Assembly: GCF_034627025.1 (NCBI RefSeq)
Contig: NZ_CP141050.1
Coordinates: 1,067,472 to 1,131,471, forward strand
Direction of reading: 5' to 3'
DNA length: 64,000 nt
From: Microvirga lotononidis
GTDB taxonomy: Bacteria > Pseudomonadota > Alphaproteobacteria > Rhizobiales > Beijerinckiaceae
Shown: in pieces, positions 8,517 through 16,805 of the stretch
Position numbering within the stretch: position 1 is the stretch's first letter
How the letters are laid out: each line of letters opens with the position of its first letter
Notes under the pieces: model-generated
Told to the model about the DNA's origin: nothing
Seen by the model: the letters and a program-made list of their open reading frames with translations, nothing else
The model's database searches: none
Position numbers and translations under genes: made by a program

Positions 8517-9722
8517 TCAACTCTTCTGTTCCAAGTGCGCGGGCACGATCTCCTGCGCTCCCAGGATCGCCGGCTGGTCGTGAGAGAAACTCACTGCAGC
8601 GCCACCAACTGGGGCGGACGTCAATAGCGATGGCAGTTCCTTCAGCCACGTGGACGGGCCGTCCACCGGCGCGATGGCGACGAGCCGTTCTTCCCTGGCT
8701 GGAGGAGAGACGACCTTTGCGTCAGCGGATGATGGGGTGCAGGGACCTGCTCCGGGACACACCGGTCGCGTCGCCCGGGCGGGCGCAATCACCCGCTCGA
8801 GGCCGGCATAGGCCAGAGCCTCGGGACGGCTGACCTCACCCAGGGAGATGCCGCGGCGCCACAGAGCGGTGAAGGAGGGGTGCTGCCCGCCATCGGCATA
8901 GGTGGTCCGGATGGCCGCCCTGCCCTCCTCCAGCAACACGGTCATATGGTCGTCTTCCATGGCCCGGTAGGCCAACACCTCTGCTTCCGTGTCCGGGCTT
9001 TTGGCCGGTTGGAAGGTGTATCGCCCCGTTGAAACAATCACGACGAGTTCTTCCCGAGTGGCCTCGAAGCGATCGGAGCCCTCCTTGAGCTGGCGCCAGA
9101 ACGCAATGTTCGGATCCAGGCGATGCTGAACGAGGTTTTCCGCCGTCATGCGAAACGGATAGGCTTGCAGCTGGACGGCCTTCTGGCCGCCCCTGAACGC
9201 CTCCCGCATCAGGGCGTAGATCTCCGCCATTCCCGCATCCGTCATGGCATAGCAGCCGGCGGAGGAGCAGGTTCCGTGCACCATCAGGGCGGAGCCGGTG
9301 GCCCCCTGCGCCCGATCGTAGGCATTGGGAAAGCCGGTGTCGAAGGAGAGATAGTGCTTGGATTTCGGGTTCATTTGGGAGGCGGTGACGGCATAGAAGC
9401 CTTCCGGCGTCTGCCGGTCTCCCTCCTTCTGCTTGGGACCGAGTTGGCCCGACCAGCGGCAGATGGGGAATGTCTTGAGGTGAAGATAGCGCCCGCTGCT
9501 GCTGCGCTTCCAGATTTCGAGCTCCGCCTCCTTCTTGTAGATGCGGATTAGCATTGGTTCGGCGGGAGCGGTGCTCTTCTCCTTCATCAGAGCCACTGTT
9601 GCTGGGGGGAGAGGCGCTTCGTGCTTCGGATATCCGGGCGCTGCCTGCGCGACCTGTCCTAGCAGGGCAGCGGCTATGAGAGCCAAGACAGGCAGATGTG
9701 ACCATCTGAGCATGGAGATCAT
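8517..9722 (-). CDS. L,D-transpeptidase family protein (YafK/DpaA-like)
   Basis: The protein has 401 residues with a signal peptide (cleavage likely after AQA near 27). The YkuD catalytic core includes GDRQTPEGFY near 101-110 and MVHGTCSSAGCYAMTDAG, where His149 and Cys157 fit the H-x3-S-x-GC active site. The family either makes 3-3 peptidoglycan cross-links or, in the YafK/DpaA branch, removes lipoprotein from peptidoglycan. The sequence context F-P-x-C-R/W-S-G-x-LGPK is typical of the YafK branch. The C-terminal third is low-complexity and periplasmic. A second ATG nine bases downstream is an alternative start. Confidence 0.88.
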   Translation of the reverse strand: MISMLRWSHLPVLALIAAALLGQVAQAAPGYPKHEAPLPPATVALMKEKSTAPAEPMLIRIYKKEAELEIWKRSSSGRYLHLKTFPICRWSGQLGPKQKEGDRQTPEGFYAVTASQMNPKSKHYLSFDTGFPNAYDRAQGATGSALMVHGTCSSAGCYAMTDAGMAEIYALMREAFRGGQKAVQLQAYPFRMTAENLVQHRLDPNIAFWRQLKEGSDRFEATREELVVIVSTGRYTFQPAKSPDTEAEVLAYRAMEDDHMTVLLEEGRAAIRTTYADGGQHPSFTALWRRGISLGEVSRPEALAYAGLERVIAPARATRPVCPGAGPCTPSSADAKVVSPPAREERLVAIAPVDGPSTWLKELPSLLTSAPVGGAAVSFSHDQPAILGAQEIVPAHLEQKS

Positions 9723-9979
9723 AGGCGGCTTTCAGTTGTTGGATGAAATGGGCTCTTATGGCGTGAGTAACGGACCGAGACTGCCATTTGCAGGAAATTG
9801 CGGCAACACGTGGCTTGCCTCCAGCCCGGGGGAGCTCAGTGAAAGAGGAGCGGCAAAGAGAAAATTGCCGCCTCGACTCGCCGGACAGGCATGGACAGTT
9901 TTGGCGAGTGTCTCCCCGGCTCTCGCGGCACGATGCCGTGCAGGATAGCGGGTTGATCGACTGAGCGCTCGGGCGACCG

Positions 9980-10327
9980 TTGAACCCAATCTCTGGTCAA
10001 CGCACAGGCTACCAGGAGTTCGACACGCTGCTGGCCCAAGTGGCGCGACGGAAAGCCGAACTGCTGATGGTGCTCGAGCGGCCGGAGATCCCGCTGCACA
10101 CCAATGCGTCCGAGAACGACCTGCGGGCCTGGGTGATCAAGCGCAAGATCTCCGGCGGCACCATGAGTGCGGATGGCCGGGTGGCCCGAGATGTGATGCT
10201 GGGGCTCTCGAAGACCTGCCGCAAACTCAGACTGTCGATCTTCGACTATCTTGGCGACCGGCTCGGCCTGAATGGGGATCAGCCGATAATTCGGCCCCTT
10301 GCCGACCTCGTCGTCCGGTCAGCCTGA
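9980..10327 (+). pseudogene. C-terminal fragment of an IS66-like transposase
   Basis: Only about 110 residues remain: IPLHTNASENDLRAWVIKRK, ISGGTMSADGRVARDVMLGL, SKTCRKLRLSIFDYLGDRLG. This is the conserved end of transposases in which the final catalytic glutamate sits in an SEN/E-x-RP-type segment. The upstream part of the gene and both inverted repeats are missing, so this is a dead remnant. It marks the left border of the region carrying the orphan binding-protein gene. IS66-like assignment is by motif memory; a related unclassified family is possible. Confidence 0.7.
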
Positions 10328-10752
10328 GGCCCCAGGCCCCCCAAACTGCCGCGATGACCTGTCCGGAGCGCCTGAACAGTTAGGCTAAGTCATTGAGGAG
10401 CAATGTACCCGGAGCCAGAAGCGAAGCGATAGGTCGTTTGCCTACTGGCTGCCTGATGCCTGTTCTCGGTGCATTTTAGTATCGATAATCGCCGCTTATC
10501 GTTACTAATGGCCAGTTCTCCGTTTTGGACCCTTTCGGAAGAGTGCATCGGTCCCTTCTAGGCCCAAATCGGCTGCGGCTGAGTCTTGGGCTTGCAGGTG
10601 TTTGGGAGCCGCTCCTGTTCCGGGCCTGGGTCTCCCCTCCCCTGCTGGACGCTCTCCGGAATTCCTGCCACGCTGACGCTTCCGGCTCCGGGCCGGACCG
10701 AACGAGAGCGCCGCCCTCGCATCAGGCGGAGCCGCCAGTGGAGAATAGCCTT
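10328..10752. other. intergenic stretch before binding-protein gene
   Basis: The same frame as the downstream gene is open from 10525, but it has no start with a good ribosome site before 10753 and its composition is poor. I see no separate gene. The promoter of the binding-protein gene is expected here. Confidence 0.4.
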
Positions 10753-12342
10753 ATGATCCGAACCAGCGTCGTCATCCCTGCAACGATCCTCCTCGCAGCC
10801 GTGTCCACCCCTGTCCTGGCCGCGTCCCTGCGCTACGCCAACCAAGGCGATCTGAAGTCCCTCGATCCTTATACGCTCAACGAGACCACCACCAACGCCC
10901 ACCTGGGGCATGTCTACGAGGGTCTGACGCGGCGCGGGAAGGACCTCGCAGTGCAGCCGTCACTTGCGGAGCGCTGGGAGATTAGCGACGACGGCCTGAC
11001 TTGGCGCTTCTTCCTGCGCAAGGGCGTCAAATTTCACAACGGCAACGACTTCAATGCTGACGACGTGATCTTCTCGGCCACCCGGGTCCGCATGAACGGC
11101 TCGAACTTCACGACCCGCGTCCCGACCAATGCCGAGTTCGTGAAGGTCGATGATTTTACCGTCGACGTGAAGCTCAAAACTCCGAACCCGATCCTGAACT
11201 CCCAATGGGACACCTGGTACATAATGGACAAGGAATGGGCGGAGGCGAACAGCGCCACCGCTCCGACGCCAGCGGCCGCCACCACGCCGAGCTTCGCGGC
11301 GCTGAACGCCAACGGCACAGGACCGTTCAAGATCGAAAGCCATCAAGCTGGCGTGAAGACGGTCTTCAAGCCGAACCCGGGCTGGTGGGACAAGCCGGAG
11401 CACAATCTCGATGAGATCGTGTTTACGCCCATCGCAAGCGACGCTACCCGGGTCGCCGCGCTCTTGTCGGGCGAGGTTGATGTCATCGAGCCGGTCCCGG
11501 TGCAGGACATTGCCCGCGTCAATTCTTCGCCTAATGCCCAGGTGCTCACCGGGCCCGAGCTCCGGACGATCTTTATTAACATGGACTCGGCCCGCGATGA
11601 GCTTCTATTCTCCAACGTGAAGGGCAAGAACCCGTTCAAGGACGTGCGGGTTCGGGAGGCATTCTTCAAAGCAATTGACATCAATCTCGTCCGCGACCGC
11701 GTCATGCGCGGACTGTCGACCCCGTCGGCCCTGATGATCGCGCCGGAACTCTTCGTTTACTCGAAGGACTTCGAGCGCCCGAAATACGACCTCGAAGGCG
11801 CCAAGAAACTGCTGGCCGATGCCGGCTATCCGAATGGGTTCGAAGTCGGCATGGACTGCCCGAATGACCGCTACGTCAACGACGAGGCGATCTGTCAGGC
11901 CATCGTTAGTATGCTGGCCCGGGCCGGTGTGAAGGTGAACCTGACCGCGCAGCCGAAGGCTCTCTACTTCGCGAAAGCCGGCAAGTCCGGCGGCTACACC
12001 ACATCCCTTTCGCTGCTCGGCTGGACCCCCGGCACCTTCGACAGCCACAATGTTCTATATGACGTCATGGGCTGCCGCGACGTGCCGGGATCAAGCCGGG
12101 GCGAGACCAATTACGGCGGGTACTGCAACAAGGAGCTTGATGCTGTGACCGACCAGATCCTGGTCGAAACGGATCCGGAGAAGCGCAATCAGCTGATCAA
12201 GACGGCATTTGAGATCGCCACCAAAGACTACGGCCATATCCCGCTGCACCAGCAGGCGCTCGCCTGGGGCGTGTCGAAGAAGGTCAAGCTCGTTCAGCGC
12301 GCCGACAACCAGCTCCTGTTCTACTGGGCCAAGAAGGACTAG
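10753..12342 (+). CDS. ABC transporter substrate-binding protein, peptide/nickel type (SBP_bac_5)
   Basis: The 529-residue product has a clear signal peptide (MIRTSVVIPATILLAAVSTP, then VLA). It then has hallmarks of DppA/OppA-type binding proteins: LRYANQGDLKSLDPYTLNE, the signature LAERWEISDDGLTWRFFLRK, GVKFHNGNDFNADDVIFSA, and GTGPFKIESH. It would capture a peptide or similar solute in the periplasm for an ABC importer. No permease or ATPase genes follow, so it is an orphan, sitting between a transposase remnant and a repeated non-coding region. Partner genes must lie elsewhere. Confidence 0.9.
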   Translation: MIRTSVVIPATILLAAVSTPVLAASLRYANQGDLKSLDPYTLNETTTNAHLGHVYEGLTRRGKDLAVQPSLAERWEISDDGLTWRFFLRKGVKFHNGNDFNADDVIFSATRVRMNGSNFTTRVPTNAEFVKVDDFTVDVKLKTPNPILNSQWDTWYIMDKEWAEANSATAPTPAAATTPSFAALNANGTGPFKIESHQAGVKTVFKPNPGWWDKPEHNLDEIVFTPIASDATRVAALLSGEVDVIEPVPVQDIARVNSSPNAQVLTGPELRTIFINMDSARDELLFSNVKGKNPFKDVRVREAFFKAIDINLVRDRVMRGLSTPSALMIAPELFVYSKDFERPKYDLEGAKKLLADAGYPNGFEVGMDCPNDRYVNDEAICQAIVSMLARAGVKVNLTAQPKALYFAKAGKSGGYTTSLSLLGWTPGTFDSHNVLYDVMGCRDVPGSSRGETNYGGYCNKELDAVTDQILVETDPEKRNQLIKTAFEIATKDYGHIPLHQQALAWGVSKKVKLVQRADNQLLFYWAKKD

Positions 12343-13160
12343 GGATCTGCGGATCGTCGTGTCGTCGGCCCTGCCAGCGCGGCGGGCCGGCATATTCAAG
12401 CACGAGGCCTTCTCAGGTGTCTCTAAGCGGATGAGGAGGCCTCCAGCCCAAATGGAGCGGCCTGATCACGATGATCTGGCACCATCCCATTTGAATGGGT
12501 TCCCGGCTTCAAGCCTCGCCCGGATGCAACAACTCCCCTCCCCTCTCGGATGACATGGTCGGACCTGGCCTCCGAGCCTGTTGTCAGGGTTTCTGGCCCC
12601 ACTGTGGCTCACCACTCCTCGCCAGGGTCCTTAAACGGCATTGTTGCACTAACCTTATGAGACACAATTCATACTGGATTGCCGCGTTTGACAGGTAGAG
12701 CATCCTATCGCTTGACACGCTGATGCAGAGTTCCTGAGTACGGCCAATGGGCCAACAGATGAGGCAGGTATGTGGTCGACTATCGATGTCAGAAGCAGCT
12801 AGCGTATCTAACATTCCATGTTGGCCTCCTCTCAGGTTGATCCGTGGGGATTTCAACTTCCCCTTCTTCGCGTTCTCAAATGAATCAAAAATCTGATTGG
12901 CAGTGATCCTCGGGTGCCAACCCACCTTCGATGCCCGAGAGGTAGCAAGCCCGTAAGCGGTTCCCATACTAGCCGATGTTTTAGACCCGTGGATCTTGGG
13001 TCCGCGTCAGCGATGATCAGAGGCTGAGGTCTCGTAGCGAGTACCTGGCCAACAAGGATACTTGTTTTGAAGCCCTGCAGAACGGTCAAAGGGACCAACG
13101 GATGAGGCAGGTATATGTCAGAAAGCCACTCTGGGCCGGGACGTTGATTTGATCTAAAGC
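12343..13160. other. non-coding stretch with a diverged duplicate
   Basis: About 820 bases lack a convincing gene. The segment near 12741-12890 is a diverged copy of 13081-13240. Both contain GATGAGGCAGGTAT, TTG(G)CCTCCTCTC and, at 12846-12863 and 13199-13216, GGGGATTTCAACTTCCCC followed by TTC-GCG/GCA-TTCTCA. Read on the minus strand each copy ends in a GAGAGGAGGC ribosome-site-like sequence and an ATG followed within three or four codons by a stop. They look like duplicated leader regions whose genes are lost. Confidence 0.5.
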
Positions 13161-13161
13161 T

Positions 13162-14061
13162 TCATTGTTGCCTCCTCTCGAAGCGACATTCTTCTTTTGG
13201 GGATTTCAACTTCCCCTTCTGCGCATTCTCAGTTGGATAGAGAATCCATACTTCTACGCTGCGGAAGCCGCAGCCTCTTGTTCGTCGATCTGGTGCAGAA
13301 CCGAGTACAATGCCCCCATGGAATTGGTGATAGATCTTGGCGGCGCGACCGGCCCCAACAAAGGGCATGATCATCTGAGCAGGGACATATGCCCCAACAT
13401 GGGCCTCCTGGGATCCTAGATCGGCTCCCACCAGCACTCCGGCGAGGCATCCCTCATTGTCGACGACGGGACCACCCAGATCGCTTCGGTTCGGATAATC
13501 GAAGCAGACGTGGGCTGCGATCGTGTGCTTGCCCCCAAACGCGGTGTCGGCGCCGTCGCGGAAGTACGTCATCGTCGGGTGGGTGGCGATCCAGCCGGCT
13601 TTAAGGACTTGGGGTGGCTCGGTGCCGAGCGTGCTAAGATTGAGAGTGCTATCCCCGAAGACACCATCGGCATAGCCGATGCGCCATACATGATTTTTGC
13701 CATTCATGGCCGCGATGGTGGCAATGTCAGGATTGGGCCAGCGCTCGATATCATCGCCGCGAACCTGGAGGACGGCGATCGGGAGAACGGGCGTCTCATA
13801 CACCCAATCGACCCAGTACACTCGCCCGGTACCGTCCAGAAGGTGGATGCGAAGATCGTGATAGGGGCCAGCCCCTTTCCACTGCTCCCAAGGGAGTTTG
13901 ATCTTGCCATCTGAGATCGTCGCGAAGGCACCGCCGCCGACGTTCGTGGCGAACCCAACGAATGAGCGTTCGCCATTGTAGGGGTGTCTGCAGATCGCAG
14001 CGATGCTCCCTTTCAGGGATGCGAGGCCTTGTTCGGTGAATATGCCAGGATTCTTCGGCAA
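13162..14061 (-). CDS. trypsin-fold-like protein, probably without catalytic serine
   Basis: The product has up to 299 residues from a TTG start behind CGGAGG. The N-terminal part reads SFVGFATNVGGGAFATISDG and later VLPIAVLQVRGDD, compatible with strands of a chymotrypsin-type fold. The segment HVCFDYPNRSDLGGPVVDNE followed by GCLAGVLVG resembles the GxSGGP-L-V active-site region, but the serine position is leucine (SDLGGP). If the fold is right, this is a pseudoprotease. The last 20 residues (NAQKGKLKSPKEECRFERRQQ) are encoded by the duplicated leader-like repeat described next to it, so the true C-terminus may be chimeric. It follows the Panacea gene on the same strand with a 75-base gap. 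Confidence 0.55.
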   Translation of the reverse strand: MPKNPGIFTEQGLASLKGSIAAICRHPYNGERSFVGFATNVGGGAFATISDGKIKLPWEQWKGAGPYHDLRIHLLDGTGRVYWVDWVYETPVLPIAVLQVRGDDIERWPNPDIATIAAMNGKNHVWRIGYADGVFGDSTLNLSTLGTEPPQVLKAGWIATHPTMTYFRDGADTAFGGKHTIAAHVCFDYPNRSDLGGPVVDNEGCLAGVLVGADLGSQEAHVGAYVPAQMIMPFVGAGRAAKIYHQFHGGIVLGSAPDRRTRGCGFRSVEVWILYPTENAQKGKLKSPKEECRFERRQQ

Positions 14062-14136
14062 TGGAGCCTCCGTGGGCTTGAACGGGATGAAGCGAGGTGG
14101 GCCCGACCATTGATCGGGTCCCAGAGTGCGGTGGCT

Positions 14137-14622
14137 CTACTGGATGAGCGAAACCTGCCGCGCTTGGGCGGTGAAGTGATGGGCAATCACCGCCTGTGGG
14201 ATCTCGACGGGGGCGGACATGAGGAAGTGATGTTCTTCGGCCACCCGCCGCCACGGTGAGTTTGGACTGTGCGCGAGGAGGCTCAGGCTGGCCTCGGGCA
14301 GCCCGGCGTGGCGCTCGTCCACCCATTCGATGAGTTCGTGGGTGATCGTGTCCTCATCCGGCACGGCGGGGCACCCCTTGACTTGAACCGGTTCCGTGAT
14401 CGGAGCATCCCCGTAGGATGACAGCTGAGTGAACAGGCGACCGAAGATCGGACCCTCGCTCCAGACCTCCGGGGCTTCGGTCAGGAGCGGCTTCCCAAGG
14501 ATCGGGATCGACCAGCCATAGAGGAGATAGCAGAGCGTCTGGCTCCGCTTGTGTGTGATACCGCCTGAACTGGCGTGGCGGGCGATCAGCGTGTTTGCGA
14601 CTGCAATCGGGGGGTATGCCAT
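14137..14622 (-). CDS. Panacea domain (DUF4065/SocA-like) protein, putative antitoxin
   Basis: The product has 161 residues: MAYPPIAVANTLIARHASSG, GITHKRSQTLCYLLYGWSIP, LLTEAPEVWSEGPIFGRLFT. This is the Panacea/SocA/GepA pattern (ITxLKLQKLLYYxxGWxLA...E.ExWxxGPVxxxVY). Panacea proteins act as versatile antitoxins of type II toxin-antitoxin systems, often encoded beside unrelated toxins. The ATG at 14622 follows GGAGAT; the frame runs a little further upstream. The downstream partner on the same strand is the pseudoprotease-like gene and the upstream partner is a 92-residue unknown. Either could be a cognate toxin, but no toxin motif is visible. Confidence 0.75.
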   Translation of the reverse strand: MAYPPIAVANTLIARHASSGGITHKRSQTLCYLLYGWSIPILGKPLLTEAPEVWSEGPIFGRLFTQLSSYGDAPITEPVQVKGCPAVPDEDTITHELIEWVDERHAGLPEASLSLLAHSPNSPWRRVAEEHHFLMSAPVEIPQAVIAHHFTAQARQVSLIQ

Positions 14623-14734
14623 GGTCCGGGATCTCCATTGAACGGAAGGCAAACGAATGCGGCGCGGGAGGATGCATCCTCCCGCGCTGGTGGTCGGTCC
14701 GGCCGACGCGAGATCGTGGCTGTGAGGCTAGCTC

Positions 14735-15013
14735 TTAGCCGCCGCGACGGTTCCACTCGGCGTTGATCGCCTCGTGCATCGCTGCGCACATGCCGTCCTG
14801 ATGATCGTCCTGGTTAGCCTTCAACCAGGTCCGGATTTCTTCATCGGTAGGGGCCGGCTCGATGCTATCACTGATCAGGGCGTCAACGTCGTTGACATCA
14901 TAGGCGGCCACCGCCCAGCCCCGGCGGCGCATTTCCTCGAGGGCGAGGCAGAGATCACGGTGGCTGAGTTTTGTCGGATCAAACGGGGATGGGTGCGGGG
15001 CGTTCGGGATCAT
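14735..15013 (-). CDS. small hypothetical protein
   Basis: A 92-residue product contains LSHRDLCLALEEMRRRGWAV, then VNDVDALISDSIEPAPTDEE and WLKANQDDHQDGMCAAMHEA. It is acidic, soluble and helical. The same frame reads upstream as GLNEDISLDQDGVQELLDRL up to a TAG near 15104 and looks coding. So this ORF may be the tail of the gene before it, separated by a frameshift. No family recognised. Confidence 0.55.
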   Translation of the reverse strand: MIPNAPHPSPFDPTKLSHRDLCLALEEMRRRGWAVAAYDVNDVDALISDSIEPAPTDEEIRTWLKANQDDHQDGMCAAMHEAINAEWNRRGG

Positions 15014-15455
15014 ACCATCCGCCTGCCTCAGACGGTCGAGTAGTTCTTGAACCCCGTCCTGATCCAGCGAGATATCCTCGTTCAGGCCCTTGGCCTCCGG
15101 AGGCTAGGAGATAGACCTCATTCGACCGCTCGAAGGGCTCTCCCAAGCCGTCCTCATGGTAATGGAAAAGAGCCGCGAGGACCGTGTTCTTGTCCTGCGT
15201 GCTGAGCGGATAGAGGAGGAGATCGGCCGTCGCCCTCTTTGCCTGTGATTTGAGCCGGCGGAGTTCGTGGGGGCGAACGTTGTGAGCTCCGAACTCCTCC
15301 GCCGTCTCCTGAGGTGTGTAGATCCCAATGTCCACACCCCACTGGAGGAGATGGCCTGCTTCGTTCAGTCCGAGGATTTCACCCTCCTCGAGAGCTTTTA
15401 CGTCGAGCAACTCTCCCGTCGCGGGGAGGTGAAGCATCATTCTGGGCAGATTCAC
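14979..15455 (-). CDS. hypothetical protein, probably frameshifted near its 3' end
   Basis: The frame starts at GTG 15455 behind AAGGA (ATG alternatives at 15440 and 15437). It reads LPATGELLDVKALEEGEILG, WGVDIGIYTPQETAEEFGAH and TADLLLYPLSTQDKNTVLAA. After FERSNEVYLLASGG the frame becomes Gly/Arg/Pro-rich and unlike a protein. The next frame instead reads GLNEDISLDQDGVQELLDRL and joins the downstream 92-residue ORF. A single-base change near 15085-15110 (CCGGAGGCCAAGGGCC) would explain this. The upstream neighbour overlaps its 5' end by about 75 bases. Confidence 0.5.
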   Translation of the reverse strand: MNLPRMMLHLPATGELLDVKALEEGEILGLNEAGHLLQWGVDIGIYTPQETAEEFGAHNVRPHELRRLKSQAKRATADLLLYPLSTQDKNTVLAALFHYHEDGLGEPFERSNEVYLLASGGQGPERGYLAGSGRGSRTTRPSEAGGWYDPERPAPIPV

Positions 15456-15651
15456 GTCGCAGTTCCTTACAGAAGGCAAGAGCGCAGAGGTCGAAAGCGG
15501 TACGGCAGGCGATTTCCCGTGCCACGGCTTCGGTCCATTCCGGATCGGTTTTCAGGGTCTTGATCCGCGCAGGCAGCAGTTCCTCCTTGTGCGTTCGAGC
15601 CGCCATCAGGGCGTCGTAAGCGATGAGAAGGGTTTGACGGGGGTCTGCCAT
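15379..15651 (-). CDS. small hypothetical protein
   Basis: The 90-residue product begins MADPRQTLLIAYDALMAART, then KTLKTDPEWTEAVAREIACR and FDLCALAFCKELR. It is helical and soluble. The ATG at 15651 has AGGA eleven bases upstream. The frame is open further to 16017, but the upstream part belongs to a different, frameshifted gene. The last 30 residues overlap the next gene and are low-quality, so the true end could be affected by an indel. No family recognised. Confidence 0.5.
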   Translation of the reverse strand: MADPRQTLLIAYDALMAARTHKEELLPARIKTLKTDPEWTEAVAREIACRTAFDLCALAFCKELRRESAQNDASPPRDGRVARRKSSRGG

Positions 15652-15700
15652 GACTGCGGAATCCTGCGGCTGTAAGGCTGGAGATGCTGTGTCCCCTCGA

Positions 15701-16017
15701 TCAGGGGCCTTTGGCCAATTCTCCAGCCTCCATGGTAGCAGAGGCGGGTAAACCAATCCCGACATGGTCAGTGGTTTTGTATCGGCCGAGCTCGCTGGGC
15801 CGGACCCGCATGAAGGACGTGGCCGTGTTGCCGTTTCAAGGATGTCGGCGCCATCATCGTGGAGCCGAACCCCGAAGTACCCGCGCGTCGCCTTCGGATT
15901 CAACGAATAGAACAGCCGCAGGAATCCAGGCTTCGTGGAGGCCGTCGATCTGGCAAGCTGGCGTGCTTCGAGACGGCGGCTGCCGTCTCGCTCAATGACG
16001 CGGTAATGATCCGGCAT
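15701..16017 (-). pseudogene. small hypothetical gene broken by one frameshift
   Basis: The 5' part reads MPDHYRVIERDGSRRLEARQ...RLFYSLNPKATRGYFGVRLH-DDGADILE. At about 15835 that frame becomes Pro/Arg/Ser-rich. Another frame then continues as NGNTATSFMRVRPSELGRYK, TTDHVGIGLPASATMEAGEL and ends AKGP-stop at 15701. Joined, they make a sensible protein of about 105 residues. One missing base at the junction is enough. It is either an assembly error or a recent inactivating mutation. Function unknown. Confidence 0.65.
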
Positions 16018-16042
16018 CGTGTTTCCTTTCTGTCAGACGCGA

Positions 16043-16243
16043 TCAGGCGCACAGGAGCCGCTCGGCGGTGGCCGAGGCGGCTGCGTAGGAGGTGTGGGGG
16101 AGGGAGAAGAAGTCGCCCTGGGCCGTCTCAACCTGGACCACGAAGACGTTACCTTCCGATAGGACGGTTGCGTCCTTTACGTCAGAGCCGAAGGTCTGGA
16201 TGTTGGCAGCTTCCTGAGACGAAGAACGATCGTAACCGGACAT
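16043..16243 (-). CDS. small hypothetical protein
   Basis: The 66-residue product reads MSGYDRSSSQEAANIQTFGS, then NVFVVQVETAQGDFFSLPHT, ending ATAERLLCA. The middle is strand-rich and the ends helical. An AAGGAGAG ribosome site precedes the ATG at 16243. Immediately upstream lies one of the clearest copies of the shared leader motif (16261-16280, minus strand GATGAATTGAAAATCCCCAA). Same-strand neighbours with small gaps suggest one transcript toward 13162. Confidence 0.65.
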   Translation of the reverse strand: MSGYDRSSSQEAANIQTFGSDVKDATVLSEGNVFVVQVETAQGDFFSLPHTSYAAASATAERLLCA

Positions 16244-16332
16244 CGTGGCTCTCCTTGATTTTGGGGATTTTCAATTCATCCCTTTCATCTCGGACTGAGC
16301 CTGGAATTCAGATCAGGGGAGTTGGCACTTCG

Positions 16333-16788
16333 CTACCCGCGCAATAGGGCGATTGCTGTTTCCGCATCGGTCCATGTGAGCTCGATGCTAGGGTCAACCT
16401 GAATGTGGAAATGCTTCTGGTGCAGCAGCATGCCTGGATCATCATCGATAATGACGTATCGGGCTGGCCGGTGGCGTTGCAGATGACGATCGATCTCGGA
16501 GCCTCTGATCGGAAGGTCGGCAATCTCCTCCTCCGGGAGTAGATCCCGTGTCCGCCAATCCATGAAATAGCAATCCTGACCGATCCCAGCCTTGGCGAGC
16601 TTGTCCCGGCAGCCGGCGTCGCGGCGCCAAGTGCTCGCGACGACCAGGCGCACACCTGTCTGGTCGAGGATATCGACGACCATAGCGGCGGATCCTGGCG
16701 CTATGTAGCCGGCCCCGCCAAGTCTTATCGACTGATCCGTGACGATCACGTCATCGATGTCGTGATAAACGAGAGCGGTCGCGGCCAT
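16333..16788 (-). CDS. HAD-like hydrolase domain protein
   Basis: The product has 151 residues. The N-terminus ALVYHDIDDVIVTD is the first HAD motif (DxDxV/T), with Asp in place of the usual Gly after the second Asp. VRLVVASTWRRD supplies the motif II Ser/Thr region, and ARYVIIDDDPGML with HIQVDPSIELT supplies motif IV acids. This arrangement matches short phage-like HAD proteins related to polynucleotide 3'-phosphatases (the family called HAD domain in Swiss Army Knife RNA repair proteins). The likely role is a phosphatase; the substrate is unknown. It is the first gene of the minus-strand small-gene series beyond NIPSNAP. Confidence 0.72.
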   Translation of the reverse strand: MAATALVYHDIDDVIVTDQSIRLGGAGYIAPGSAAMVVDILDQTGVRLVVASTWRRDAGCRDKLAKAGIGQDCYFMDWRTRDLLPEEEIADLPIRGSEIDRHLQRHRPARYVIIDDDPGMLLHQKHFHIQVDPSIELTWTDAETAIALLRG

Positions 16789-16805
16789 CTTAGGTCAATT
16801 CGATG

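Noticed and set aside
10525..10752. 76-codon N-terminal extension of the peptide-binding protein
   Set aside because: A signal peptide begins exactly at 10753, so the upstream part is untranslated leader.
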